The translations under genes were made by a program, and so were the position numbers. A stretch of 64,000 nt of DNA from Polyangiaceae bacterium (GTDB lineage: Bacteria; Myxococcota_A; Polyangia; Polyangiales; Polyangiaceae), in the NCBI GenBank assembly GCA_947475525.1, contig CANJMI010000005.1, positions 62,001 through 126,000 of the forward strand, in the 5' to 3' direction. The notes below the pieces were generated by a model. It saw nothing but the letters and a program-made list of their open reading frames with translations. It was not told the DNA's origin and ran no database searches. Positions 1 to 7,566 of this stretch are shown in pieces; position 1 is the first letter of the stretch, and every line of letters starts with the position of its first letter.

Positions 1-593
1 AGCGAGCCCAACCAGGCCGCGAGCGCGAGTCCGAGGCGCGATCGTTTCGAGTTGAGCAAGCGAGGCAAAACCCATGGAAAAATGGCGTAAAAAAAGGCCT
101 CGACCGAAATCGACCAGCCGGGCGGATTCCACCATGCGGTCGCGCCTGGGATCCACGCTTGAACGAGGCCAAGCGACACGAATGCGGCCGCTGCGAGCTT
201 GAGCGCCCGAACGACGGGCGAGGCATCGGTCGCGAAACGATGCGCAACCACGAACGGTGCCGCGGCAGCCCAAGCCACGAGATACATCGGGAAAATCCGG
301 GAGAAGCGGTTCCACCAAAACGCGCGAGCCGTGCCGCGCATCGCGACCGCGGACGGCGACCGCTGCACGTAATTGTAAGCGAGGATGAAGCCCGAAAGCA
401 GGTAGAAGAAATTCACGCCGACGTAGCCGTGGCTCACAACATTGCGAAGCGCAGAGGGCGTCCCGGCAGGCAAGGCTGCTCCCGCGTAGTGGTAGAGCAC
501 GACCCAAGCGGCAGCGAAGAATCGAAGCCCGGTCAACGCGTCGAGCGGCTCGCGCTTCGCGGCGTTCATCGCCTGCCGAACGTCATCGCTCAT
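1..593 (-). CDS. Acyltransferase 3 family membrane protein (3' part missing)
   Basis: The reading frame opens at an ATG at 593 and runs off the window edge without a stop, so about 197 N-terminal residues are visible. They read LDALTGLRFFAAAWVVLYHY, then HGYVGVNFFYLLSGFILAYNY, then FWWNRFSRIFPMYLVAW, and later GWSISVEAFFYAIFPW. This is the normal N-terminal layout of acyltransferase-3/OafA-type integral membrane enzymes: an 'LRFFAAxxVVxYHY' opening with the conserved His, 'GxxGVxFFYxLSGF', and 'RxxRIFPxY'. Such enzymes O-acetylate or O-acylate surface polysaccharides or lipids at the inner membrane. The acceptor cannot be told. It is divergent from the methyltransferase gene, with about 80 bp between the starts. 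Confidence 0.85.
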   Translation of the reverse strand, partial: MSDDVRQAMNAAKREPLDALTGLRFFAAAWVVLYHYAGAALPAGTPSALRNVVSHGYVGVNFFYLLSGFILAYNYVQRSPSAVAMRGTARAFWWNRFSRIFPMYLVAWAAAAPFVVAHRFATDASPVVRALKLAAAAFVSLGLVQAWIPGATAWWNPPGWSISVEAFFYAIFPWVLPRLLNSKRSRLGLALAAWLGS

Positions 594-672
594 CGTGAGC
601 GAGCGTAGCGGCGCGTAGCATCGAATGCCGCTTTTTTTGTCGTTGCGCAGGTGCGTGGCATCGTGCCCGCAA

Positions 673-1590
673 ATGAGCGAAGTCGCACGCGCAGAAGCCC
701 CGATCGCCGTGCGGCTCTGGGAGGGCGACAACCTCGCAATCCTCGAGCGGCTCGCGAACGATGGCGTGCGGGTCGAGCTCGCGTACCTCGATCCACCCTT
801 CTATACGCAGCGGTTGCACTTGCGCACGGTCCGCCGCGGGCGGGGGGCCGAGCTCGAGCGCACGCAAGTGGTCGCGTTCGACGATCGCTGGTCTTGCTTC
901 GACGCGTACCTCGAAGCGATGGAGGCGCGCATCGTGCGCGTGCGTGACGTGATGGCCGACGTGGGGTCGATGGTCTTGCACGTCGATCCGACGACGAGCC
1001 ACTACCTCAAGGTGATGTGCGATCGCATCTTCGGGCGTGACGCCTTCGCGAGCGAGATCATCTGGCGCTACCGCCGATGGCCAGCAAAAACCCGTAATTT
1101 TCAGCGCGTGCACGATGTGCTTCTGCGCTACGTGAGAAACTCGAAGGTCGAGCCGCGCTTTCACCAACTCTACGAACCGCTCGCCGCATCGACCGTCGCA
1201 ACCTGGGGCCACACCAAGCAACTCGCGGCCTTCGGGCCCGATGGGCGTCGCGTGCGCTCCACTCGCACCGAAGCGGATTCGCCCGGCGTGCCGATGGGGG
1301 ACGTGTGGGAGATCGGCGTCATCGCCCCCGTCGCACGCGAGCGCACCGGCTACCCCACACAAAAGCCGGAGGCGCTCTTGCGGAGGATTGTCGAGAGCTG
1401 CAGCGATGCGGGCGACACGGTGCTCGATCCTTACTGCGGCAGCGGGACAACCCTGGCGGTCGCAGCGGCCCTGGGTCGCAGCGCCATTGGCATCGACGCG
1501 AGCGCCGAGGCCCTCACCGTCACGCGGGCGCGCCTTGCCGCAGCCGGGCGCGAGGTCGCTTTCAAGACGTTTGCGGTGAACCACGCGTGA
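673..1590 (+). CDS. DNA methyltransferase (N6-adenine/N4-cytosine type), orphan
   Basis: The protein has the beta-class order of amino-methyltransferase motifs. The catalytic motif IV, DPPF, lies near the N-terminus within 'LAYLDPPFYTQR'. The S-adenosylmethionine motif I, 'LDPYCGSGTTLAVAAALGR', lies near the C-terminus, followed by 'GIDAS'. A region between them contains 'YPTQKPEALLRRIVE', typical of these enzymes. It transfers a methyl group to the exocyclic amine of A or C in a specific site. I chose ATG 673 (305 aa) because the family core begins shortly after it; an in-frame ATG at 625 would add 16 residues. No restriction endonuclease is adjacent, so it may be an orphan regulatory or epigenetic methylase. 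The large open frame on the opposite strand here is a shadow. Confidence 0.88.
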   Translation: MSEVARAEAPIAVRLWEGDNLAILERLANDGVRVELAYLDPPFYTQRLHLRTVRRGRGAELERTQVVAFDDRWSCFDAYLEAMEARIVRVRDVMADVGSMVLHVDPTTSHYLKVMCDRIFGRDAFASEIIWRYRRWPAKTRNFQRVHDVLLRYVRNSKVEPRFHQLYEPLAASTVATWGHTKQLAAFGPDGRRVRSTRTEADSPGVPMGDVWEIGVIAPVARERTGYPTQKPEALLRRIVESCSDAGDTVLDPYCGSGTTLAVAAALGRSAIGIDASAEALTVTRARLAAAGREVAFKTFAVNHA

Positions 1591-1808
1591 CGCTCACCGC
1601 ATCGGTGCTTGGCCCGTCTCGATCTTGCCCCAGCAGATGAGCTTGTCGTCGCGTCAATCGAGGCAGGCTTGAGTCGAGTGTTATGAGCACGGAGCGCAGC
1701 TATGAGGTCGGGCCCTGTGCCCCCGCAGCTGCGAAGGCCGGGAGAAGAGTCACGAACATCGCCGCGCGTATCCCCCAGCGTGCAACAACCTCGGCCGCCG
1801 CTCATTTG

Positions 1809-2249
1809 TCAGGATTTATTTGGTCGCTTGGACCATGTCTCTATTTGCAATCCTTGGAACTGTCTGAAATCCCGAATATTTAACGTCACGAGCGTGAGGC
1901 CCAGCGTGACCGCGATGGCGGCTATCTGTCCGTCAACGAACGGAGCTGGCTTGCCCGCCGCCTCGAGCCGCGCGCGCTCGCTGCCGTGCCACGCAGCAGC
2001 GCGATCGTCATAAGGCAAGATCCGGAATGTCTTGCCCACCACTTCGTGCACGTATTCCTCAAGCGCCGAGCGTCGCTTACCCTTCGGAAGACGCCGACAT
2101 CCAAACACGAGCTCGTGCCACACTGGTGCGGCGATCGCACACTCGGCACCGTGCATTTCGATCTTTCGCACCACCTCGGGATCCGGCGCGATCATTGCCG
2201 GAACGGACACGACGCTGGTATCGAGTAGATACCCCGCGGGTGTGTTCAC
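1809..2249 (-). CDS. vapC: PIN-domain toxin, VapC family
   Basis: The 146-residue protein has the acidic residues of a PIN ribonuclease: an N-terminal 'LLDTSVVS' Asp, a Glu in 'PVWHELVFG', an Asp in 'PFVDGQIAAIA' and a final Asp in 'LNIRDFRQF'. VapC toxins cut tRNA or rRNA and are held inactive by the cognate antitoxin. Its start overlaps the end of the antitoxin gene by four bases (ATGA), so translation is probably coupled. The 218 bp downstream, to the methyltransferase, holds no recognisable gene. The family is clear; the RNA target cannot be told. Confidence 0.88.
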   Translation of the reverse strand: MNTPAGYLLDTSVVSVPAMIAPDPEVVRKIEMHGAECAIAAPVWHELVFGCRRLPKGKRRSALEEYVHEVVGKTFRILPYDDRAAAWHGSERARLEAAGKPAPFVDGQIAAIAVTLGLTLVTLNIRDFRQFQGLQIETWSKRPNKS

Positions 2250-2524
2250 AGTTCCACCCTGCGGCCGTCGGTCCGCTGGCGTAGCTCCGCGAAGAAAGCG
2301 GCATCGACGCCGGCGTCCGCCGCCCCGTGATTCTTGAGATAGCGACGGTACTCCTGACTGAAATCAGACTGGCCGCCGCGGAGTCGCGCGTACTCGTTTG
2401 GGGACATCACGATGGCCACCGGCTCGCCGCGCCTCGTCAGCTCTACGTCGGTGCCAGCCTCCACCTGATCAACGATCGTGGCGAGCGCCGCCCGAGCTTG
2501 CGCAATCGAATACCGTTTAAGCAT
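2246..2524 (-). CDS. Antitoxin, Phd/YefM family
   Basis: This 92-residue protein begins MLKRYSIAQARAALATIVDQ and continues 'VELTRRGEPVAIVMSPNEYARL', the normal DNA-binding N-terminus of Phd/YefM antitoxins. The C-terminal tail, rich in charged residues, would wrap the toxin. I chose ATG 2524 because the family fold starts there; an ATG 33 bases upstream would put the promoter palindrome inside the coding region. It is first in the two-gene operon and overlaps the PIN toxin by four bases. Antitoxins of this family usually repress their own promoter, which fits the palindrome just upstream. Confidence 0.87.
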   Translation of the reverse strand: MLKRYSIAQARAALATIVDQVEAGTDVELTRRGEPVAIVMSPNEYARLRGGQSDFSQEYRRYLKNHGAADAGVDAAFFAELRQRTDGRRVEL

Positions 2525-2531
2525 GCCTAAG

Positions 2532-2549
2532 TGTACATCTAAATGTACA
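2532..2549. promoter_or_regulatory. Palindromic operator candidate of the toxin-antitoxin promoter
   Basis: TGTACAT at 2532-2538 and ATGTACA at 2543-2549 form a perfect 7-bp inverted repeat with a 4-bp spacer, 8 bp upstream of the antitoxin ATG. Read on the minus strand it contains TACATT and TACACT, either of which could serve as a -10 box. The closer one would give a leaderless or almost leaderless mRNA. Autorepression by the antitoxin is inferred from its family. Confidence 0.6.
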
Positions 2550-2596
2550 AGCTGCAAACACCGTCAAGTCGTCGCGCGCGGCGCAACCCACGAGCC

Positions 2597-3115
2597 CTAC
2601 CCGTCGAGCGCCGCGGCGTCGAATGCGCCTAACTGGCGGAACGCCTCGTACACCACGATCGACGCGGCGTTCGCCAAGTTGAGCGAGCGCACGCCACCGA
2701 TCGTCGGGATGCCGTAGACCTCGCCCGGATGTTCGGCGAGCAGCGCGTCGGGCAGGCCAACGCTCTCGCAGCCGAAGAGCAGCGCATCGCCGGGCTCGTA
2801 GCGGGCCTCGAGGTAGCTCTTCGCGCCGACTGCCGAAAAAAGCCGCAGCCGCGAATCGGGGTGGGCATGTCGAAAGTGCGCCATGTCGAGGTGCCGATGA
2901 AGGTCCACGAGCGGCCAATAATCGAGGCCAGCACGTCGCACGGCCTTCTCGTCGATTGAAAAGCCGAGACGACCGACGAGATGCAGCGGGCACTGGAGCG
3001 CGGCGGCGAGGCGCGCGATATTTCCAGTATTTTGCGGGATTTCCGGGTCGAGAAGGACAATCCGCGGCGGGTCTGCAACGCGCGGAGCTCGAAGACGAGG
3101 GCGCTCCTTGGCCAT
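2597..3115 (-). CDS. trmL: tRNA (cytidine/uridine-34 2'-O)-methyltransferase, TrmL
   Basis: The 172-residue protein carries the three SPOUT-family motifs of TrmL. They are 'LLDPEIPQNTGNIARLAAAL' near residue 20, 'ALLFGCESVGLP' in the middle, and 'IPTIGGVRSLNLANAASIVV' near the C-terminus. The last two build the trefoil knot that binds S-adenosylmethionine. TrmL 2'-O-methylates the wobble base of tRNA-Leu isoacceptors. The length is normal for the family. Position 117 of the family's third motif keeps the 'RSLNLANA' core. It is divergent from the outer-membrane protein gene, and 72 bp separate it from the antitoxin gene upstream of the TA operon. Confidence 0.9.
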   Translation of the reverse strand: MAKERPRLRAPRVADPPRIVLLDPEIPQNTGNIARLAAALQCPLHLVGRLGFSIDEKAVRRAGLDYWPLVDLHRHLDMAHFRHAHPDSRLRLFSAVGAKSYLEARYEPGDALLFGCESVGLPDALLAEHPGEVYGIPTIGGVRSLNLANAASIVVYEAFRQLGAFDAAALDG

Positions 3116-3121
3116 GGCTCG

Positions 3122-3145
3122 GGCTTAAGCGCGTCCGGTTAAGCC
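3122..3145. promoter_or_regulatory. Inverted repeat in a divergent promoter region
   Basis: GGCTTAA (3122-3128) and TTAAGCC (3139-3145) are a perfect 7-bp inverted repeat with a 10-bp spacer. They lie between the divergent trmL and outer-membrane protein genes. The spacing puts the arms about 17 bp (1.6 helical turns) apart, acceptable for a dimeric regulator. No regulator is known. Confidence 0.35.
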
Positions 3146-3209
3146 GGCAACACGCAAACGGCTACCTGACGAGCGCCACCTGTACTAGCGTCGTTCTTCG
3201 GGTAGCGGG

Positions 3210-4373
3210 ATGCCTTCGTTCGGAAAACTCCTTGGACTCGCCTTCGCGGCAGTCTCGACCTTGGTCGCAGGATCGGCTCGCGCGGACAAAATGGATCCGG
3301 CGCTCGAGCGCTTCGTCCTGAACAACCGCTGCCAAACGGGCATCAAGGGCGCCGGGAATTATTACGCGCCGACCGCCGGGTTCACGCGCTGCCTCCCGAA
3401 TGACCTCGCGTTCTCGAAGCTCGTCGCGCAAATGGGCGCCGCGATCGCGCCCACCGCCGCCTACTCCGCCCGAACGACCGGTTTTGGTGGATACAAGATC
3501 GGCATCCAAGGCGCTTACACGACGATCGATTCGGACGCGCCTTACTGGAAAACCGGCACGCAGGGACCCGTCGACAAGTCGACGAACCAGAGTTCGACCG
3601 TCAATCAAGACCCCGACTCGATGCTGCAGTTCTACAGCGTGCGACTCGCGAAGGGGTTCCCGTTCGGGCTCGAGGTCGGGGCGAGCTTCGGCCACCTCGT
3701 CAACACCTCGATGGTCGCCGGCGGCGGTGACGTGCGCCTCTCGCTCCTCGAAGGGTTTCGCAGCAACTCCGCGCTCGGCTTTCTTCCCGATGTCGCGGTT
3801 GCCGGCGGCGTCCGCACCATCACGGGGACTTCCCAACTCAAGCTCACAATCGCCTCGTTCGATGCGATGGTCTCGAAGCCCTTCCCGATCGCGGGGACGC
3901 TCGTTTTCCAGCCGCACGCGGGCTACCAGTGGCTGCGCATCTTCGGCGATTCCGGCATCGTGGACATGACGCCGAACACCGAAGCCGTTGGCCATTGCGG
4001 TTACAAGGGTGACAACAACCCGTCGAGCCCCGATGCCCGCAAAACGGCACTCGATGGGCAACCCGTCTGCGAAGGCTCGAGCGCCGACTTCAACAACAAC
4101 GTCGTCTTCGACCCCGTCCGGCTCACCCGCCATCGCCTCAACATCGGCGCGGATTTCCGTTTCCAGATGGTCTATTTCGGCGTCAATGTTCTCGCCGACC
4201 TGATTCCTGTAGCCGAAGCGAACACCGACACCAAGCTCGTGCCGGACGGCACCGATCCGAGCGCGACCAAGACGATCGCCGTGAACCCCTACGCCGATGA
4301 CCCACGCTCCGCCGAGGCGGACGCCGTGAAATCGCAGGTGACGGTGGCGATCGAGCTCGGCGCCGTCTTCTGA
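3210..4373 (+). CDS. Outer-membrane beta-barrel-like protein, secreted
   Basis: The 387-residue protein starts with a clear Sec signal peptide (basic start, hydrophobic LLGLAFAAVSTLVAG, cleavage after SARA). The mature part has alternating hydrophobic/polar stretches rich in Gly and aromatic residues, such as 'FQPHAGYQWLRIFG' and 'RLNIGADFRFQMVYFGVNV', and ends in Phe, as outer-membrane barrels often do. It has two Cys pairs and an 'FNNNVVFDP' loop. I do not recognise a named family. It lies 73 bp upstream of the acyl-AMP ligase in the same direction, so it may be transcribed with the acylation cassette, but the gap also leaves room for a separate promoter. Confidence 0.7.
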   Translation: MPSFGKLLGLAFAAVSTLVAGSARADKMDPALERFVLNNRCQTGIKGAGNYYAPTAGFTRCLPNDLAFSKLVAQMGAAIAPTAAYSARTTGFGGYKIGIQGAYTTIDSDAPYWKTGTQGPVDKSTNQSSTVNQDPDSMLQFYSVRLAKGFPFGLEVGASFGHLVNTSMVAGGGDVRLSLLEGFRSNSALGFLPDVAVAGGVRTITGTSQLKLTIASFDAMVSKPFPIAGTLVFQPHAGYQWLRIFGDSGIVDMTPNTEAVGHCGYKGDNNPSSPDARKTALDGQPVCEGSSADFNNNVVFDPVRLTRHRLNIGADFRFQMVYFGVNVLADLIPVAEANTDTKLVPDGTDPSATKTIAVNPYADDPRSAEADAVKSQVTVAIELGAVF

Positions 4374-4446
4374 GCTGCTGATTGTCGAACGGGGCCGCCG
4401 CTGAACGAACACGCCGCGCGGCGCATCCGAACGCAGGCGATCCACG

Positions 4447-6126
4447 ATGACCACTCTCACGCGTGAGTTGCTCGCCCATCGGCTCGCCTTCGCCGACGAC
4501 GAAGCGTGCGGAGCGCTCCCGGCACTGCAGCTCAGGCTCGGCCATGAGAGCACCCATCGAGAGGTGACCTTCACCGAGCTTGGCCGCCGAGCACGCGGAG
4601 CCGCATCCGCCCTCGCAGTTCACGGAGCAAAACCCGGCGAGCGCATCGCCCTGCTGATGCCGCACTCTCTGCTGCTCGTGGCTGCGTTCTTCGGCGCGAT
4701 CCGCGGAGGGATGGTCCCCTCGATCGTCGCCTGGCCGACAGCCAAGATGGACCCGGAGAAATACCGGCGCAACGTGCACGCTGTCGTCTCCCGCCTCGGC
4801 GCGCGCTTCATCGTCACCGACGCGCGCATGGCCGCGGAGCTCGGCGAATCCATCGGCGATACGACCGTCCTCGATGCGACCGCGCTCGACCAGGAGCTCG
4901 ACGACGGACCCGCACCCGTAGCCCGCGACGACGAAGACCCGCTCTTCATCCAGTTCTCGGGCGGCACGACGGGAACGCAGAAGTCGGTACCCATCACCGC
5001 AGCGATGCTCCACCGCCAGCTCGCTTCGTTCGACGAACGCATGGCGCTCACCGCAGACGACCGGGTGATCTCGTGGCTGCCGCTCTACCACGACATGGGG
5101 CTCGTCGCGTGCCTGCTCCTGCCGTTCGCGTTTCGCCTCTCGGTCAGCATGTTCGCGCCGATGGAATGGGTGCTGGATCCGAGTCGCTTTCTCGGGACGG
5201 TCGCTCGTGATCGCGCGACGCTCTGCTGGCTTCCCAACTTCGCCTTGAGCTTCATGGCCACGCGCACTCGGGCGGCCGAGGTCATCGACCTCTCGACGCT
5301 GCGCGCGGTGATCAATTGCAGCGAGCCCGTCCGCGACGAGAGCATGCGTGCGTTTCGCGAGCGATTTGCCGCGAACGGACTCAATCCAACCGCGATGCAT
5401 GCTTCGTACGCGATGGCGGAGGCCACGTTCGCCGTGACGCAATCGGTGTGGAGCGATCCTCCACGCACGTTGCGCGTTTCGCGCGAGAGCCTTGGACGAG
5501 GCGTCGTCTTGCCCACCGAGAGCGGAGAGCGCGTACTCGTTTCGTGCGGCGCGCCTCTCACGGACGTCGAGGTGCGCATCTCCCCGGGAACGGCCGAAAA
5601 CGACGTTGGCGAGATCGAGCTTCGCGGCCCGTTCATGATGGACGACTACCTCGCGAGCGACGACCCACCGGCTCGTTGGGCGTTTGACGCCGAAGGTTGG
5701 TATCGCACCGGCGACCTTGGTTTCCTGCGCGAGGGGCACCTCTACGTCACCGGTCGCAAGAAGGACGTCATCATCATCGGCGGCGTGAATGTGTTCCCCG
5801 AAGACATCGAGCAAGCGGTGTCGGACGTCGCAGGACTTCGCGCCGGTCGCGTCGTCGCAATGGGAATCGAAGACGTGGCGGCCGGTACCGAGCGACTCGT
5901 GGTGGTGGCTGAAGTCAACGCCGAGGCCGAGCTTGAGAACGCCGACCGAATCGAGACAGCCATCCGACGAGCCGTCGTTACGGTTGCCGGTGTTGCACCG
6001 AACCGCGTGTTTGTCGTGCCACAACGCTGGATCGTCAAGAGCACCGCAGGCAAGATTTCACGCGCCGAGACGCGCGCGCGAGTGTGTGAACGCTGGGACC
6101 AACTCGAAACGAGGGAATTTGAATGA
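4447..6126 (+). CDS. Fatty acyl-AMP ligase-like adenylating enzyme
   Basis: This 559-residue ANL-superfamily enzyme has the ATP-binding P-loop 'SGGTTGTQKS' at residues 171-180, 'WLPLYHDMGLV' near 210-220, the 'YAMAEAT' adenine/substrate motif at 321-327, 'GWYRTGDLG', and the hinge 'VTGRKKDVIIIGGVN'. A late Lys in 'STAGKISR' is the adenylation lysine. The wording of these motifs is closer to fatty acyl-AMP ligases (FAAL) than to D-alanine ligase DltA or acetyl-CoA synthetase. It should make an acyl-adenylate and load it on the adjacent ACP. It overlaps the ACP gene by four bases (ATGA). The chain length or nature of the acyl group is unknown. Confidence 0.85.
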   Translation: MTTLTRELLAHRLAFADDEACGALPALQLRLGHESTHREVTFTELGRRARGAASALAVHGAKPGERIALLMPHSLLLVAAFFGAIRGGMVPSIVAWPTAKMDPEKYRRNVHAVVSRLGARFIVTDARMAAELGESIGDTTVLDATALDQELDDGPAPVARDDEDPLFIQFSGGTTGTQKSVPITAAMLHRQLASFDERMALTADDRVISWLPLYHDMGLVACLLLPFAFRLSVSMFAPMEWVLDPSRFLGTVARDRATLCWLPNFALSFMATRTRAAEVIDLSTLRAVINCSEPVRDESMRAFRERFAANGLNPTAMHASYAMAEATFAVTQSVWSDPPRTLRVSRESLGRGVVLPTESGERVLVSCGAPLTDVEVRISPGTAENDVGEIELRGPFMMDDYLASDDPPARWAFDAEGWYRTGDLGFLREGHLYVTGRKKDVIIIGGVNVFPEDIEQAVSDVAGLRAGRVVAMGIEDVAAGTERLVVVAEVNAEAELENADRIETAIRRAVVTVAGVAPNRVFVVPQRWIVKSTAGKISRAETRARVCERWDQLETREFE

Positions 6127-6362
6127 GCGAGGAACTGGAAGCCATCCGTGAAACGGTGTCGCGGCATCTGCGGCGCAAACCCAAAAACTTCGACGACACG
6201 ACAGCGATTGTGTCCGGGGGCCTCATCGACTCGATGTCGCTCATCGATGTGATCCTCGATCTCGAGGCCGCCACGGGCGTGCGGATCCCTGCGAGCGAGG
6301 TGCAGCCCGACGACTTTGACTCAATCGCCATCATCGCCGCCACGGTGGCGCGCTTTCGCTGA
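6123..6362 (+). CDS. Acyl carrier protein
   Basis: The 79-residue acidic helical protein has the 4'-phosphopantetheine attachment motif 'GLIDSMSL' with Ser37. Its size is typical for a free-standing carrier such as ACP or DltC. Its start overlaps the stop of the acyl-AMP ligase (ATGA) and it ends four bases before the next gene, so the three are almost certainly co-translated. Its role is probably to accept the acyl group from the ligase and present it to the MBOAT protein. A holo-ACP synthase is not in the window. Confidence 0.9.
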   Translation: MSEELEAIRETVSRHLRRKPKNFDDTTAIVSGGLIDSMSLIDVILDLEAATGVRIPASEVQPDDFDSIAIIAATVARFR

Positions 6363-6366
6363 CACG

Positions 6367-7563
6367 ATGGCAACGGAGCCGGCCGCCCCTGAATCGAACC
6401 GCCCGCTCTCGGGCCTGCGCCTGCTCGGCCTCGCGGTCGCGACGCTCGTGTGCATCACCGCGTTCGGGCGCGCAAACCTCCTGGAGAAAGCCGCAACGAA
6501 ACTCACCGGCGAAGAGGCTCTCTTCGTCACGCCGCCACCCGAACCCGACGCGTGGGACGAGAAACGCGGCGCCGAGCTTCTGACTACATATCGCGCGCTT
6601 CCCGCGCTCCCCGCGGGTGCGCGCCGGATTGTGATGCTCGGCAACTCGCAGCAATACACGGTGCCGCCACCGACCGGCACGCAGACTCCGCACAACCTGA
6701 AGCCACGCATCACGAGCATGCGCCTCGCCGCAAGCTTGGAAGCGGAGGCCCCAACAAGGTTGCGCGTCTACAACGGCGCCAGCGACAACCAAAATTTTTC
6801 CGAGGCGCTGTGGCAAGCGCTCTACTGGCTCGAAGTCGCGCCCGCGAAGCCGACCGCGTTCATTCTGCAAGCGAGCTTCGATACGCTGCGGAAGACCGGC
6901 ATTCGAGCCGGATACCAGACGCTCCTTGGCGAGCCACGCTTTCGGGACGCCCTGCGCGCCTTGCTCGCGAAGCGCGAACGCCCTTACCACCCGGACTGGA
7001 TCGGCGCCGAAAAACAGTGGCGCGAGCGTGCGGCGAGCCTCGCCGTCGAGTCGAGCGACGACGCCAACGAGTGGAAGCAATGGTCGCCCGAACCCATGCT
7101 GCGCGCCGCGATGAACCACACCGAGCTCTTCCGACGTCGCGAAGAGAACAAGGGGTTTTTCCTGGGAACTCTCTACGCGATTCGCGTGCGAGCGCTCGGC
7201 ATCAGCCCACGCACGAAGCGCCACATCGCGGGTGCGCCGCTCGAACAGAACCTCGCAGCTCTTGGCGACCTGCTCGCGCTCGCGAGAGAGCATGGCTGCG
7301 CGCTCGTCGTCTACAACGCCCCCACGAACCCCGCCGTCGACATGTTCTACGCTGACGAATACTCCGCGTATTTGGAGAGGTTGCGCGCCCTCACGGCAGC
7401 GCACGGCGCCACGTTCGACGATCTCGGTCGGGCCGTCCCCGCCGAGCACTGGGGCTACTTAATCGACGGTCCCGATCCCATCCACTTCGACGAAGTAGGC
7501 CACGCGATCGTGCACGAAAAGCTCCTCGGGCCTTTGCGCTCGAGCCTTGGGATGGGGCGCTGA
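6367..7563 (+). CDS. Membrane-anchored SGNH/DltD-like protein
   Basis: The protein (398 aa) has one N-terminal membrane segment around residues 17-33 and a large extracytoplasmic part. 'IVMLGNSQQ' puts a Ser (94) in the place of the SGNH nucleophile, and 'DPIHFDEVGH' near the end gives the D370-x-x-H373 pair of block V. This is the layout of DltD, AlgJ/AlgX and related partners of MBOAT transferases. It would complete acyl transfer to an acceptor outside the membrane. I chose ATG 6367, four bases after the ACP stop; an in-frame ATG at 6316 lies inside the ACP gene. Overall similarity to a named family cannot be judged by eye. Confidence 0.72.
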   Translation: MATEPAAPESNRPLSGLRLLGLAVATLVCITAFGRANLLEKAATKLTGEEALFVTPPPEPDAWDEKRGAELLTTYRALPALPAGARRIVMLGNSQQYTVPPPTGTQTPHNLKPRITSMRLAASLEAEAPTRLRVYNGASDNQNFSEALWQALYWLEVAPAKPTAFILQASFDTLRKTGIRAGYQTLLGEPRFRDALRALLAKRERPYHPDWIGAEKQWRERAASLAVESSDDANEWKQWSPEPMLRAAMNHTELFRRREENKGFFLGTLYAIRVRALGISPRTKRHIAGAPLEQNLAALGDLLALAREHGCALVVYNAPTNPAVDMFYADEYSAYLERLRALTAAHGATFDDLGRAVPAEHWGYLIDGPDPIHFDEVGHAIVHEKLLGPLRSSLGMGR

Positions 7564-7566
7564 CCG

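Noticed and set aside
583-1584. Long minus-strand open frame opposite the methyltransferase
   Set aside because: No domain can be seen, it overlaps a clear family gene, and high GC at third codon positions makes such antisense frames common here.
1591-1808. A further gene between the methyltransferase and the PIN toxin
   Set aside because: Only short frames without motifs or ribosome-binding sites are present.
2525-2557. Upstream ATG (2557) as antitoxin start
   Set aside because: It would place the perfect promoter palindrome in the coding region and adds residues outside the family fold.
4183-6024. Long minus-strand open frame (613 codons) opposite the acyl-AMP ligase
   Set aside because: It is His/Arg/Glu-rich without family motifs and mirrors the ligase codons; it is a shadow.
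4447-6362. A non-ribosomal peptide synthetase fragment
   Set aside because: The ligase and carrier are separate, there is no condensation domain, and the MBOAT and SGNH partners point to a Dlt-like transfer system.
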